Shown in pieces: positions 1 through 7,668 of a DNA stretch of 7,668 nt. Source of the stretch: Acidobacteriota bacterium. Its GTDB lineage: Bacteria > Acidobacteriota > Vicinamibacteria > Vicinamibacterales > Fen-181. The translations under genes were made by a program, and so were the position numbers. The stretch covers positions 1 to 7,668 of the forward strand of contig PMKG01000422.1 in the NCBI GenBank assembly GCA_003157675.1, written 5' to 3'. How positions within the stretch are numbered: the stretch's first letter is position 1; every line of letters begins with the position of its first letter. Below the pieces are notes generated by a model, which was not told where the DNA came from, did no database searches, and worked only from the letters and a program-made list of their open reading frames with translations.

Positions 1-1
1 C

Positions 2-529
2 ACCGCCTATGCGTTCACGGAGGGTCGCAAGCGCGAGGTCGGCGACGTGCTGGCCGAGGTGGCGTCGTACGGGTGCCGGCTCGTCGAGGTGACGGGCGGC
101 GAACCGCTGCTGCAGGCCGACGTCTATCCGCTCATGCAGGGCCTGCTCGACGCCGGCCACGAGGTGCTCCTCGAGACCGGAGGTCACGTGTCGCTCGAGC
201 GGGTGCCGGCGCGCGTCGTCCGGATCATGGACGTGAAGTGCCCGGGCAGCGGTGAGGCCGGTACGACCGATTGGAACAACCTGTCGCTCCTCGGTCCGCG
301 CGACGAGGTGAAGTTCGTGATCGCCGACCGGGTCGACTACGAGTACGCGAGCGACGTCGTCGCGCGCCACGGCCTCACGCCGCGCGTGGCCAGCGTCCTC
401 TTCTCGCCGGTCCACGGGCGGATGTCTCCGGCGGAACTGGCGGCGTGGGTGCTCGCCGACCGGCTGCCCGTGCGCGTGCAACTGCAGGTGCACAAGGTGA
501 TCTGGGGACCGGCGACACGCGGCGTGTAG
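2..529 (+). CDS. queE: 7-carboxy-7-deazaguanine synthase QueE (3' part; start lies left of the window)
   Basis: Radical SAM enzyme that converts 6-carboxytetrahydropterin to 7-carboxy-7-deazaguanine in queuosine/preQ0 synthesis. The reading frame is open from base 2 and gives 175 residues to the TAG at 527-529, so the gene is cut at its 5' end. The fragment opens with TAYAF, which in QueE directly follows the iron-sulfur cluster motif CxxxCxWCDT; the cluster cysteines are therefore just outside the window. Seen inside: TGGEPLLQ (bases 92-115), the SAM-binding GGE motif; LLETGGHVS; DVKCPGSGE followed by a conserved Asn; KFVIADRVDY; and the family's C-terminal VHKVIWG. An internal GTG at 47 is not the start, because the conserved frame continues upstream of it. 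queC follows after 23 bases and encodes the next pathway step, which supports the call. No sign of damage is visible. Confidence 0.93.
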   Translation, partial: TAYAFTEGRKREVGDVLAEVASYGCRLVEVTGGEPLLQADVYPLMQGLLDAGHEVLLETGGHVSLERVPARVVRIMDVKCPGSGEAGTTDWNNLSLLGPRDEVKFVIADRVDYEYASDVVARHGLTPRVASVLFSPVHGRMSPAELAAWVLADRLPVRVQLQVHKVIWGPATRGV

Positions 530-540
530 CGCGACACGCG

Positions 541-549
541 GGAAAGGGG
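541..549 (+). promoter_or_regulatory. Ribosome binding site that supports the GTG start of queC
   Basis: The purine run GGAAAGGGG sits 3 bases before GTG 553, in the short gap after the queE stop. No ATG lies in the queC frame between this site and the conserved SGGLDS loop, so this GTG is the most reasonable start. Confidence 0.55.
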
Positions 550-552
550 CCT

Positions 553-1278
553 GTGGCTTCTCGGACATCGGACCGGCCTCGCGCCGTGGTCCTGCTCAGC
601 GGCGGCCTCGATTCGGCGACCGCCGCAGCGATCGCGGGTAGCCAGGGGTTCGAGCTGTACGCCCTGACCGTCGAATACGGCCAGCGGCACGCGTGCGAGA
701 TCGCGGCGGCGCGGGCCATCGCGCGCGCGCTCGGCGTGGCTCGTCACGTCGAGCTCAGGGTGGACCTGTCCGCCTTCGGAGGGTCGGCGCTGACCGACGC
801 GGTCGAGGTGCCGAAGGACCGGGACCTTGCCGCCGCGGACATCCCGGTGACGTACGTGCCCGCCCGGAACACCGTTTTCCTTTCGCTCGCGATGGCGTGG
901 GCCGAATCTCTTGGCGCGCGCGACATCGTCATCGGCGTGAACGCGCTCGACTACTCCGGCTACCCGGACTGCCGCCCGGAGTTCATCGAGGCCTTCGATC
1001 GCCTGGCGGCGCTCGCCACCAAGGCGGGCGTCGAAGGGGCGCCGCTGCGCGTGCACGCGCCGCTCATCTCGCTGACCAAGGCCGAGATCATCAGGCGGGG
1101 CCTCGAGCTCGGCGTGGACTACGGCCTCACCCACAGCTGCTACGACCCGGACATCACGGGACGTCCGTGCGGGCGCTGCGACAGCTGCCGGCTCCGTGCG
1201 CGAGGGTTCGCCGAGGCGGGCGTGCCCGACCCCGCGCTCTTGCGGCTGCGGCCGGCCATCGTCGTGCTGGGGGACTGA
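553..1278 (+). CDS. queC: 7-cyano-7-deazaguanine (preQ0) synthase QueC
   Basis: Cytoplasmic ATP-dependent enzyme that turns 7-carboxy-7-deazaguanine and ammonia into preQ0, the precursor of queuosine in tRNA. The 241 residues fit the family (about 220-240). The N-terminal ATP-pyrophosphatase loop SGGLDS is at residues 16-21, followed by TVEYGQRH. VPARNTVFLSLA and GVNALDYSGYPDCRPEF are the expected central motifs. Four cysteines near the end (C196, C206, C209, C212; HSCYDP...CGRCDSC) form the structural zinc site. The GTG start at 553 is chosen because a purine-rich ribosome site lies just upstream. The frame stays open back to base 271, but that would mean nearly 260 bases of out-of-frame overlap with queE and about 94 extra residues that the family does not have. 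It lies between queE and an alanyl-tRNA editing gene, probably on one transcript. Confidence 0.96.
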   Translation: MASRTSDRPRAVVLLSGGLDSATAAAIAGSQGFELYALTVEYGQRHACEIAAARAIARALGVARHVELRVDLSAFGGSALTDAVEVPKDRDLAAADIPVTYVPARNTVFLSLAMAWAESLGARDIVIGVNALDYSGYPDCRPEFIEAFDRLAALATKAGVEGAPLRVHAPLISLTKAEIIRRGLELGVDYGLTHSCYDPDITGRPCGRCDSCRLRARGFAEAGVPDPALLRLRPAIVVLGD

Positions 1279-1281
1279 CCG

Positions 1282-2472
<1,191 letters not shown>

Positions 2473-2476
2473 GCGC

Positions 2477-2561
2477 AGGCAGGCCTAAAGGCCCGCCCTA
2501 TACCCGGTCTCGTAGGGCGACCCTACACCGGGTCTCGTAGGGCGACCCTTTAGGGTTGCCT
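2477..2561. repeat. Nested palindromic intergenic repeat between convergent genes; possible bidirectional terminator
   Basis: The outer arms, 2477-2500 and 2538-2561, are inverted copies matching at 20 of 24 positions. Inside them ACCCGGT (2502-2508) pairs perfectly with ACCGGGT (2527-2533). Innermost, GTAGGG (2512-2517) pairs with CCCTAC (2521-2526) around a CGA loop. The whole 85 bases could thus fold into one long, interrupted hairpin on either strand. Each outer arm also has a small palindrome of its own: GGCC-TAAA-GGCC at 2482-2493 and ACCCT-TT-AGGGT at 2545-2556. It starts 4 bases after the alaX stop and runs into the end of the dacB-like gene. No T-run follows the hairpin on either strand, so it is not a textbook intrinsic terminator, although its place between converging genes would suit one. 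The structure resembles dispersed REP-like elements; copies elsewhere in the genome cannot be checked here. Confidence 0.75.
2506..2549 (+). repeat. Two direct copies of a 19-base unit, period 25
   Basis: GGTCTCGTAGGGCGACCCT occurs exactly at 2506-2524 and again at 2531-2549, separated by ACACCG. Both copies lie within the palindromic element, so the same bases take part in a direct and an inverted repeat. Each copy contains AGGG-CGA-CCCT, a short hairpin. Two copies with a 6-base gap do not make a CRISPR array. Confidence 0.9.
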
Positions 2562-4151
2562 TGGTTGTGGGTTCCTCGAGAACTCGGCCAATCGCACGAC
2601 CGCGAGATCGGCAGCCGCGTCGACGTCGGCCTGCGGCACGTTGAAGTGATTGGCGAGGATCGAGAAGGCGAACGTCTCGCCGTCGGCCGACGTGACGTAA
2701 CCCGACAGCGAGCGGACGTTGGCGATCGATCCGGTCTTCGCCCGGACGTTGCCTGCCGCGCGCGTGCCCACGAACCGGCGGGCGAGCGTGCCGTCCTGGC
2801 CGCCGACGGGCAGCGTCGCCATGAACGGGTCGCGCAGCCGCGGGTCTCCGTACACGTGCGCCAGGATCTTCACCAGCATCTCCGCGCAGACGTAGTTGTA
2901 GCGCGAGAGCCCCGAGCCGTCGACGAGCACGTAGGCGTCGCTCGGGATGCCCCAGAGGTCGAGCACTTCGCGGACGACCTTGTGGCCGGCCGCCGCCGTT
3001 CCCTCGCCGGACTGCGCGCCCAGCGTCCGCAGAAGGGTCTCGGCGTACTGGTTCTGGCTCACCTTCATCTGCACGCGTGCAATTTCGGAGATCGGCGCCG
3101 ATCGGTGGGAGAGGAGCACCCGCACCGGCTCGGTCGGAGGCGTGGGATAGACGTCCTCGAATTCTCCCGCCTCTCCCGAGACGCGGATGCCCTTCGCCAC
3201 GAGCGTGGCGCGCAGCATGCGCGCGAAGTAGAGCGCCGGCCGGTCCACGGCGGCTGCCCGGACGGCCTCGCCGGAGCCGACCGGGATCGTGCCGCGCACG
3301 ACGAGACGGTTCGACCCCGGGAGCCTGGCCAGGTCGATGTCCACCTCGCCCCCGGCGACCGTGGTGACCTGCTTGTCGAGGATGAGGCCGCTCTCGATCG
3401 GCCTGACCTCGATGACGGCCGGCGTGCCGGGTGAGGGACCCGGCCGGATGGCGACGTCGGCCACGCTCTCGTTGAACTGCAGGGCCGACACGCCGGCGGC
3501 GTAATACGCGGCCAGGTAGTCCCACGCCCAGCCGGCGCCCAGGATCTCCCGGTCGAACGCCCGCGCGTCGGCGACGATCCGCCCCTTGATCCCGGTGATG
3601 CCGTCCGCGCGCAGCTCGTCGGCCCACGCTTCGAACACGCGCGTCGCGTTCCCGCCGCGACTGCCGATCGTCGGATCGCCGCTGCCGACGACGATGAGGT
3701 CGCCGTCGAGCACGCCGCGGACGACCGGGGCGGAGGTGACGAGCCTGGTCTCGTACGTGAAATCCCAACCCAGGCGCTCGGCGGCAGCCGCCAGCGTGAC
3801 GATCTTCATGTTCGACGCCGGCATCATCAGCTTCGACGGGTTCGCGCTGTAGAGCGTCTCTCCCGTCGTGAGCGACTGGACCAGCACCGCCCACTGCATG
3901 CGGTTGAACGCGGGCGCGCCAAAGACGGCGTCGAGCGACAGGCGGAGGCGCTCGACCGACGTCGGTGGTTTGACGGGCGCGGCGGGGGCCGGCTGTCCCT
4001 GGTGGGCCGTCGACGACACGGGCGACGCCGTCGGCGAGGGCCGCGGCGTGGTGACCGGAGCTGTCCTCTGCGCGCAGGCCCCGCCGGCGAGCAGGAGGCC
4101 GAGCACGAGCGCGGTCAGTCGGTGGAAGCGGATCGAGCGCGGACGCGTCAT
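2550..4151 (-). CDS. dacB: D-alanyl-D-alanine carboxypeptidase/endopeptidase, PBP4 (DacB) type, peptidase family S13
   Basis: Periplasmic class C penicillin-binding protein that trims or opens peptidoglycan peptide cross-links. From ATG 4151 it has 533 residues. Residues 1-28 are an export signal: an Arg/His-rich start, then LTALVLGLLLAGGACAQ. C26 could be lipidated, but GGAC is a poor lipobox, and ordinary cleavage after ACA is equally possible. A Pro/Thr/Ala-rich linker (29-64) follows. The three active-site motifs are intact: S113-N-M-K116, S365-Q-N367 and K472-T-G474; also DGSGLSRYNY (411-420). The long stretch between the first two motifs is the domain insertion typical of S13. The frame stays open to 4310, but that would overlap the DUF4340 gene and put 53 low-complexity residues before the signal peptide. 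No strong ribosome site is seen, and the start lies 16 bases after the DUF4340 stop, so coupling is likely. The last three codons and TAA lie in the palindromic repeat. Confidence 0.93.
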   Translation of the reverse strand: MTRPRSIRFHRLTALVLGLLLAGGACAQRTAPVTTPRPSPTASPVSSTAHQGQPAPAAPVKPPTSVERLRLSLDAVFGAPAFNRMQWAVLVQSLTTGETLYSANPSKLMMPASNMKIVTLAAAAERLGWDFTYETRLVTSAPVVRGVLDGDLIVVGSGDPTIGSRGGNATRVFEAWADELRADGITGIKGRIVADARAFDREILGAGWAWDYLAAYYAAGVSALQFNESVADVAIRPGPSPGTPAVIEVRPIESGLILDKQVTTVAGGEVDIDLARLPGSNRLVVRGTIPVGSGEAVRAAAVDRPALYFARMLRATLVAKGIRVSGEAGEFEDVYPTPPTEPVRVLLSHRSAPISEIARVQMKVSQNQYAETLLRTLGAQSGEGTAAAGHKVVREVLDLWGIPSDAYVLVDGSGLSRYNYVCAEMLVKILAHVYGDPRLRDPFMATLPVGGQDGTLARRFVGTRAAGNVRAKTGSIANVRSLSGYVTSADGETFAFSILANHFNVPQADVDAAADLAVVRLAEFSRNPQPRQP

Positions 4152-4167
4152 GGGTGGACCATCGGCG

Positions 4168-5514
4168 CTATTTGACGCTGTCGAGCGCCTTGACGGCATC
4201 CTCGAACTCGGCGGTGTCGACCTTGGCCGCGCCCGGCTGGCCGGCGATGGCGGCGTACACGTCGGCGCCGGCACGGCCGAACGAGACGCGTTCCTCCTTG
4301 CGGCCGTCATCGAAGCGGACGACGACGACCATCACGGGCGAGTCGAGGCCCGTCTTCGTCTTCTGCCCGGCCGCGACGAACGACTGCGCGCGCTGGTTGG
4401 CGAGCTTGGTCAGGAACGTGTCGAAGGCCGCCGGATCCACGTCCTTCGCGGCCGGCTTCGTCTCACGCCACTTCTCGCCCGCGTTCTTCCCCTGGGCCGT
4501 CGCCTTCTCGAAGGCCAGCGTGTCCGTGCCGCGGGTGATCTGAATCGCGGTCGCGTTGAAGGCCCTGAATTCGAAGACGTCCTTGCGCCGCAGATCGTCG
4601 GCCGGCTTCTTCACATCCTCGACGAGCGACGCGTCGACGGTGAACACCATCGGTCGAGCCGCGTCCTTGGCGTACACCGTGCCGGGCTCCGCCGTCTTGC
4701 CGAACAGCAGCGTGGCCTGCGAGCTGCCGAGGCCGAGGGTGACCGAGACCGCCGGCGTGTCGAGGCCGTACGTCTTCAGGTCGCCGCCCTCCTGCGCCGC
4801 GATCGACTTCATCTGCGCGCTCTGCACGCGTCCGATCAGGCCCTCGACCGTGCCGTAGTCGGCCGGGGCCTGGTACGGCTTGTCGATCTTCCATTCGCCA
4901 CTGGCGCGGCTCAGCTCGACCGCCGTCCCGGGGGTGGACTGGACGCTGAGACGGTCGACCTTGTCGCGATCGAACGCCAGCACCGCCTTCTGCCGGAGGT
5001 CGAACGTGCCCCGGTTGAACGAGGCGTCGAACGACCCGGCGATGAGGAACACCTTGTTCTGGCTGGGAAGCTTCGCGTAGAGATCGCCGGAGGTCGCGGT
5101 CTTGTCGCCGATGAGCAACTCCTGGGGGGGCGCGCTGCCGGCCGACTTGAAGGTGATGTCCACGCGGGGTGCGGCCAGACCGAACGGCTTCAGGTCGCCC
5201 GGGTTCTCGTCGACCGTGCGCACGATGTCCACCGCGGCCAGGCTCGTCACGATGCCCGACACCTCGGCCTCGTCCGCCGGCACGCTGACCGGGTCGGTGA
5301 TCTGCCAGGCGCCGCCGACCTTCTTGAGCGTCGTCTTGTCGCCGCTCGCCGACTTCACCGTGATTTCGTCGATCGCGTCGGTCTTGACCGTGAAGACCTT
5401 CGGGCTGAGCGTCGCCTCCTCGCCCTGCGGCTTCTTCGACTCGACGAAATAGATATAGGCGCCGAGTCCGGCCAGCACCATCACCAGCACGAGCAGCGAC
5501 TTCACTCCGCGCAT
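4168..5514 (-). CDS. Membrane-anchored DUF4340 protein with three tandem repeats
   Basis: 448 residues. One N-terminal hydrophobic helix (about 5-23) after MRGVK anchors the protein, and the rest should face the periplasm. The body looks like three copies of a unit of about 135-140 residues, starting near 39, 179 and 314. Matching landmarks are GAWQITDPVSVPAD, GEWKIDKPYQAPAD and EKWRETKPAAKDVD (68, 206, 347); GDLKPFGLAAPRV, GDLKTYGLDTPAV and KTKTGLDSPVMV (106, 244, 385); and DLYAK, TVYAK and DVYAA (144, 279, 418). The third copy is the most divergent. This is the DUF4340 pattern, a family of unknown biochemistry often encoded beside Gld-type ABC transporters, as here. GGAGG at 5521-5525, six bases before the ATG, supports the start. 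The ATG directly abuts the stop of the GldG-type gene, so the two are almost certainly co-transcribed. A role as partner of the ABC complex is inferred from context. Confidence 0.88.
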   Translation of the reverse strand: MRGVKSLLVLVMVLAGLGAYIYFVESKKPQGEEATLSPKVFTVKTDAIDEITVKSASGDKTTLKKVGGAWQITDPVSVPADEAEVSGIVTSLAAVDIVRTVDENPGDLKPFGLAAPRVDITFKSAGSAPPQELLIGDKTATSGDLYAKLPSQNKVFLIAGSFDASFNRGTFDLRQKAVLAFDRDKVDRLSVQSTPGTAVELSRASGEWKIDKPYQAPADYGTVEGLIGRVQSAQMKSIAAQEGGDLKTYGLDTPAVSVTLGLGSSQATLLFGKTAEPGTVYAKDAARPMVFTVDASLVEDVKKPADDLRRKDVFEFRAFNATAIQITRGTDTLAFEKATAQGKNAGEKWRETKPAAKDVDPAAFDTFLTKLANQRAQSFVAAGQKTKTGLDSPVMVVVVRFDDGRKEERVSFGRAGADVYAAIAGQPGAAKVDTAEFEDAVKALDSVK

Positions 5515-7095
5515 CTACCGCCTCCGCCACCACGCGTAGACGCCGCTGCCGAACACGAACAGCGGCACGATGACGAGCCCCAGGAGGATCACCTGGAGCA
5601 ACTGGCCCGCCGTCATCGTGATGCGCCGGTCGTCGGCCTCGCGCGGCCTGATCGCGATCAGGTTCTCCTGCTGCGCCAGCCAGTTGACGGCGTTCATGAA
5701 GAGATCCTTATTCCCGCTGACGCCCAGCGCGAAGTTCGACGCGAAATCGGAGTCGCCGAAGACGACGACGCGGGACTCCGGCTTCGCGTCGTCGGCGGCG
5801 GGCGTGTCTGCCGGCGCCGGCGCGGCGACCGGGGCCGAGGCCGCCGCCGCGATCGAGATCGGGCCCGGCTTGTCCCCCTTCTTCTCGTCGAAGACGATCT
5901 TCCCGCTCGTCAGGAACGTCTTCATGTCGGTCTCGGCCCAACTCCTGGCGCTCGTCTCGACGAACGACTGCGCCTGGTGGCCGTCCACGCCGCCGCTGAC
6001 CGCCGTCACCGAGCGGGCCAGCGGGAATGCGGTGAGCGTGTCGAGGCCCTGCACGATCGGGTGCGGCGGGTACTTCACCGCCACCGGGACCGTCTCGTCG
6101 GTGCCGAGCAGGCGGCCCACGCCGCTGATGTCGACGACGACGTTACTGCCGACGTCCATGCCCCAGTCGTGGGCGAGCGCGATCAGGTTGGTGAGCGGCG
6201 GGCTGTCCACCTTGTCGGGCGGATCGAGGAGCAGGCAGACGTGCCCGCCCCTGGCGATATACGCCTTGAGCGCGTCGATCTCGCCGGGGAGAAAGTCGGT
6301 TCTCGGGCCGGCCACGACGACGGAGGTGGCGTCAGCCGGCACCGATCCGAGCTGCGCGAGCGGCAGTGGCTCCACCTTGTAGTTGTCGTGGGCCATCTGC
6401 GCCGTGATGCCGCTGTAGCCGGTCCGCTCGGTGCTGGCCGTGTCCTTCTCGCCGTGCCCCTGCGTGAAGTAGATCTTCCGTTCGCGGCCGGTGACGACCT
6501 TGATGATCCCGTTGGTCAGGTCCTGTTCGGAGCTGCCGACGACGCGCTCGATCCGGCCCTTGTACTGGACGGCGATGGTGCCGTAGGACTGGATGCCGAG
6601 CTCGCGCGCCGGGCCCGGCTTCTTGTCGGGATCGATATATTCGGCAGACACCTTCTTGGAGACGTACTCGTACTGGCCGAGGCGGTCGCGGTACGTCGGG
6701 AACTCGCTGTCCTTGGCGAACACCGTCAGCTTGAGCGGGCTGTCGAGCGACTTCAGCACCCTGATCGACTGCGGCGAGAGGGTGAACTCGCCCGACGCCG
6801 TCAGGTCCCAACGCTTGTGCTCGCGCGAGGAAATGTAGTTGATCGCGACGAGGATCGCGAGCACCACGACGATGGCCGCGCCCGAGATCGTGCCGAGACG
6901 GACCGACCGCCCGGCGAACATCTTCGCGGCCTCGCGCCATTGCCCGAGCGCGTAGAGCAGGATGCAGACCAGGCCGCCCACGGCCAGCCAGCGCGAATAC
7001 GGCTGCCATTCGGCCTTGAGGAAGAACACCGCGACGGCGGCCAGCACGAGCGCCGTGCCCAGCCACAAGATCGTATCGAAGGCTCGTTTCAGCAT
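5515..7095 (-). CDS. GldG-type ABC transporter auxiliary membrane protein
   Basis: 526 residues of the GldG/Gldg_ABC_transp family, which partners an ABC-2 permease. Three hydrophobic stretches lie near the N-terminus (about 9-26, 36-51 and 69-87), then a large soluble part, then one helix near the C-terminus (about 497-517) ending in WWRRR. Family landmarks: RWDLTASGEFTLSPQS (95-110), TVFAKD (124-129), a QGHGEKD motif (212-218), an AYIARGGHVCLLLDPP segment (278-293), GDSDFASN (447-454) and NWLAQQENL (471-479). An Ala/Pro-rich segment (about 415-437) looks like a flexible linker. Canonical GldG has one N-terminal helix, so the extra pair here is a variant. The start follows the permease stop after 6 bases, with GGGGG at 7105-7109 as a possible ribosome site. 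In gliding Bacteroidota GldA-F-G supports motility; here the substrate is unknown. Assignment is to family, not to GldG function. Confidence 0.88.
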   Translation of the reverse strand: MLKRAFDTILWLGTALVLAAVAVFFLKAEWQPYSRWLAVGGLVCILLYALGQWREAAKMFAGRSVRLGTISGAAIVVVLAILVAINYISSREHKRWDLTASGEFTLSPQSIRVLKSLDSPLKLTVFAKDSEFPTYRDRLGQYEYVSKKVSAEYIDPDKKPGPARELGIQSYGTIAVQYKGRIERVVGSSEQDLTNGIIKVVTGRERKIYFTQGHGEKDTASTERTGYSGITAQMAHDNYKVEPLPLAQLGSVPADATSVVVAGPRTDFLPGEIDALKAYIARGGHVCLLLDPPDKVDSPPLTNLIALAHDWGMDVGSNVVVDISGVGRLLGTDETVPVAVKYPPHPIVQGLDTLTAFPLARSVTAVSGGVDGHQAQSFVETSARSWAETDMKTFLTSGKIVFDEKKGDKPGPISIAAAASAPVAAPAPADTPAADDAKPESRVVVFGDSDFASNFALGVSGNKDLFMNAVNWLAQQENLIAIRPREADDRRITMTAGQLLQVILLGLVIVPLFVFGSGVYAWWRRR

Positions 7096-7101
7096 CGCGC
7101 G

Positions 7102-7668
7102 CTACCCCCGCCACCGCTCGCTGTCGACCGCCTTGGCCGTCAGGAACAGACCGAAGGTGATGAAGCTCAGGTAATAGACGACGTGCTCGGTGTCCACGAT
7201 GCCGCGCAGGAAGTCCTCGATGTGCCCGGTGAGCGAGAGGTAGGAGGCGAGCCGCCCCATCGTCGGGCCCGAGAAGCTGGCGCTCCAGTCGATGACCCAG
7301 AAGAACAGCAGCACGATGAACGTGAACATCCCGGCGACGATCTGGTTCTTCGTCAGGCTCGAGAAGAACAGGCCGACCGAGACGCAGCACCCGCCGAGCA
7401 GCAGCAGGCCGAGATACCCGGTGACGATCGGCTTCCACTCGGGGTGGCCGAACCGGAAGAGGACCGCCATGTGCACCAGCGTCACCGCGAGCATCGCCCC
7501 GTAGAGCGACATCGCGCCGAGGAACTTGCCGATGATGATCTGGAAGTCGGTGATGGGCGAGGTCATGAGCAGCTCGATCGTGCCCGAGCGCTTCTCCTCG
7601 GCGTAGGTGCGCATCGTGATGAGCGGCACCACGAAAAGGAAGATGACCGTCGAGTTCATGAACACGTA
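7102..7668 (-). CDS. ABC-2 type permease, GldF-like (C-terminal part; start lies right of the window)
   Basis: The frame is open from the right edge to the TAG at 7102-7104 and gives 188 residues, roughly the last two thirds to three quarters of a usual permease of 240-260 residues. The GTG at 7665 is not the start, because the frame runs on to the window edge and the fragment begins within a transmembrane helix. After that helix comes MRTYAEEKRSGTIELLMTSP, the cytoplasmic segment typical of the GldF/NosY branch of ABC-2 permeases. Four further hydrophobic stretches follow: LGAMSLYGAMLAVTLVHMAV, IVTGYLGLLLLGGCCVSVGL, IVAGMFTFIVLLFFWVI and HVVYYLSFITFGLFL. It forms the membrane channel of the transporter, with an ATPase that should be encoded just upstream, outside the window. 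The GldG-type gene follows after 6 bases, which fits a gldA-F-G-like order. Confidence 0.88.
   Translation of the reverse strand, partial: YVFMNSTVIFLFVVPLITMRTYAEEKRSGTIELLMTSPITDFQIIIGKFLGAMSLYGAMLAVTLVHMAVLFRFGHPEWKPIVTGYLGLLLLGGCCVSVGLFFSSLTKNQIVAGMFTFIVLLFFWVIDWSASFSGPTMGRLASYLSLTGHIEDFLRGIVDTEHVVYYLSFITFGLFLTAKAVDSERWRG

Noticed and set aside
271..552. N-terminal extension of QueC back to base 271
   Set aside because: It would overlap queE out of frame, is Arg/Ala-rich and has no counterpart in the family. A good ribosome site precedes GTG 553.
2506..2549. A minimal CRISPR array
   Set aside because: Only two 19-base copies with a 6-base gap, no cas genes, and the copies are part of a larger palindrome.
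2477..2561. Calling the palindrome a standard Rho-independent terminator
   Set aside because: No run of T follows the stem on either strand, and the stem is interrupted. A terminating role is possible but not shown by the sequence.
2485..3894. A 469-codon minus-strand frame overlapping the dacB-like gene
   Set aside because: It is the shadow of the S13 peptidase gene in another frame. Its tail only translates the palindromic repeat.
4152..4310. Upstream extension of the dacB-like gene to 4310
   Set aside because: It would overlap the DUF4340 gene by over 140 bases and place 53 low-complexity residues before a normal signal peptide that starts at ATG 4151.
5570..6382. A 270-codon plus-strand frame opposite the GldG-type gene
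   Set aside because: It is Ser/Thr/Arg-rich with no domain and lies opposite a gene with clear family motifs.

Overview
The window is a GC-rich, gene-dense stretch of a bacterial chromosome. Seven protein genes sit in two convergent blocks, and the longest non-coding gap is under 80 bases. I see no tRNA, rRNA, CRISPR array, transposase, phage gene or integration site. The envelope genes (a class C PBP4-type D,D-carboxypeptidase and a Gld-type ABC exporter), the high GC, and a palindromic intergenic repeat of a kind I associate from memory with Acidobacteriota suggest a Gram-negative bacterium, possibly an acidobacterium of the Vicinamibacteria. That placement is an inference and cannot be proved from this window.

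The left block (1-2472, plus strand) is a tRNA-related operon. It holds the 3' part of queE (7-carboxy-7-deazaguanine synthase), then queC (7-cyano-7-deazaguanine synthase), then a stand-alone alanyl-tRNA editing protein of the long AlaX type with a C-terminal DHHA1-like domain. QueE and QueC act in consecutive steps on the way to preQ0, the precursor of queuosine. The AlaX-type protein would remove mis-attached amino acids from tRNA(Ala). Gaps of 23 and 3 bases suggest one transcript, whose promoter lies left of the window.

The two blocks meet at an 85-base element (2477-2561). It is a nested inverted repeat that also contains a 19-base direct repeat. Its right arm supplies the stop codon and last three codons of the dacB-like gene.

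The right block (7668-2550, minus strand) reads, in transcription order: the C-terminal part of an ABC-2 permease of the GldF type, a GldG-type membrane-anchored auxiliary protein, a membrane-anchored DUF4340 protein built of three tandem repeats, and a secreted PBP4/DacB-type peptidase. Gaps are 6, 0 and 16 bases, so this looks like one operon; the ATPase gene is probably just beyond the right edge. The first three proteins are the usual parts of Gld-type ABC systems, whose substrate outside gliding Bacteroidota is unknown. The carboxypeptidase in last place suggests a link to the cell wall. This is the most interesting biological hypothesis here, but it rests on gene order only.
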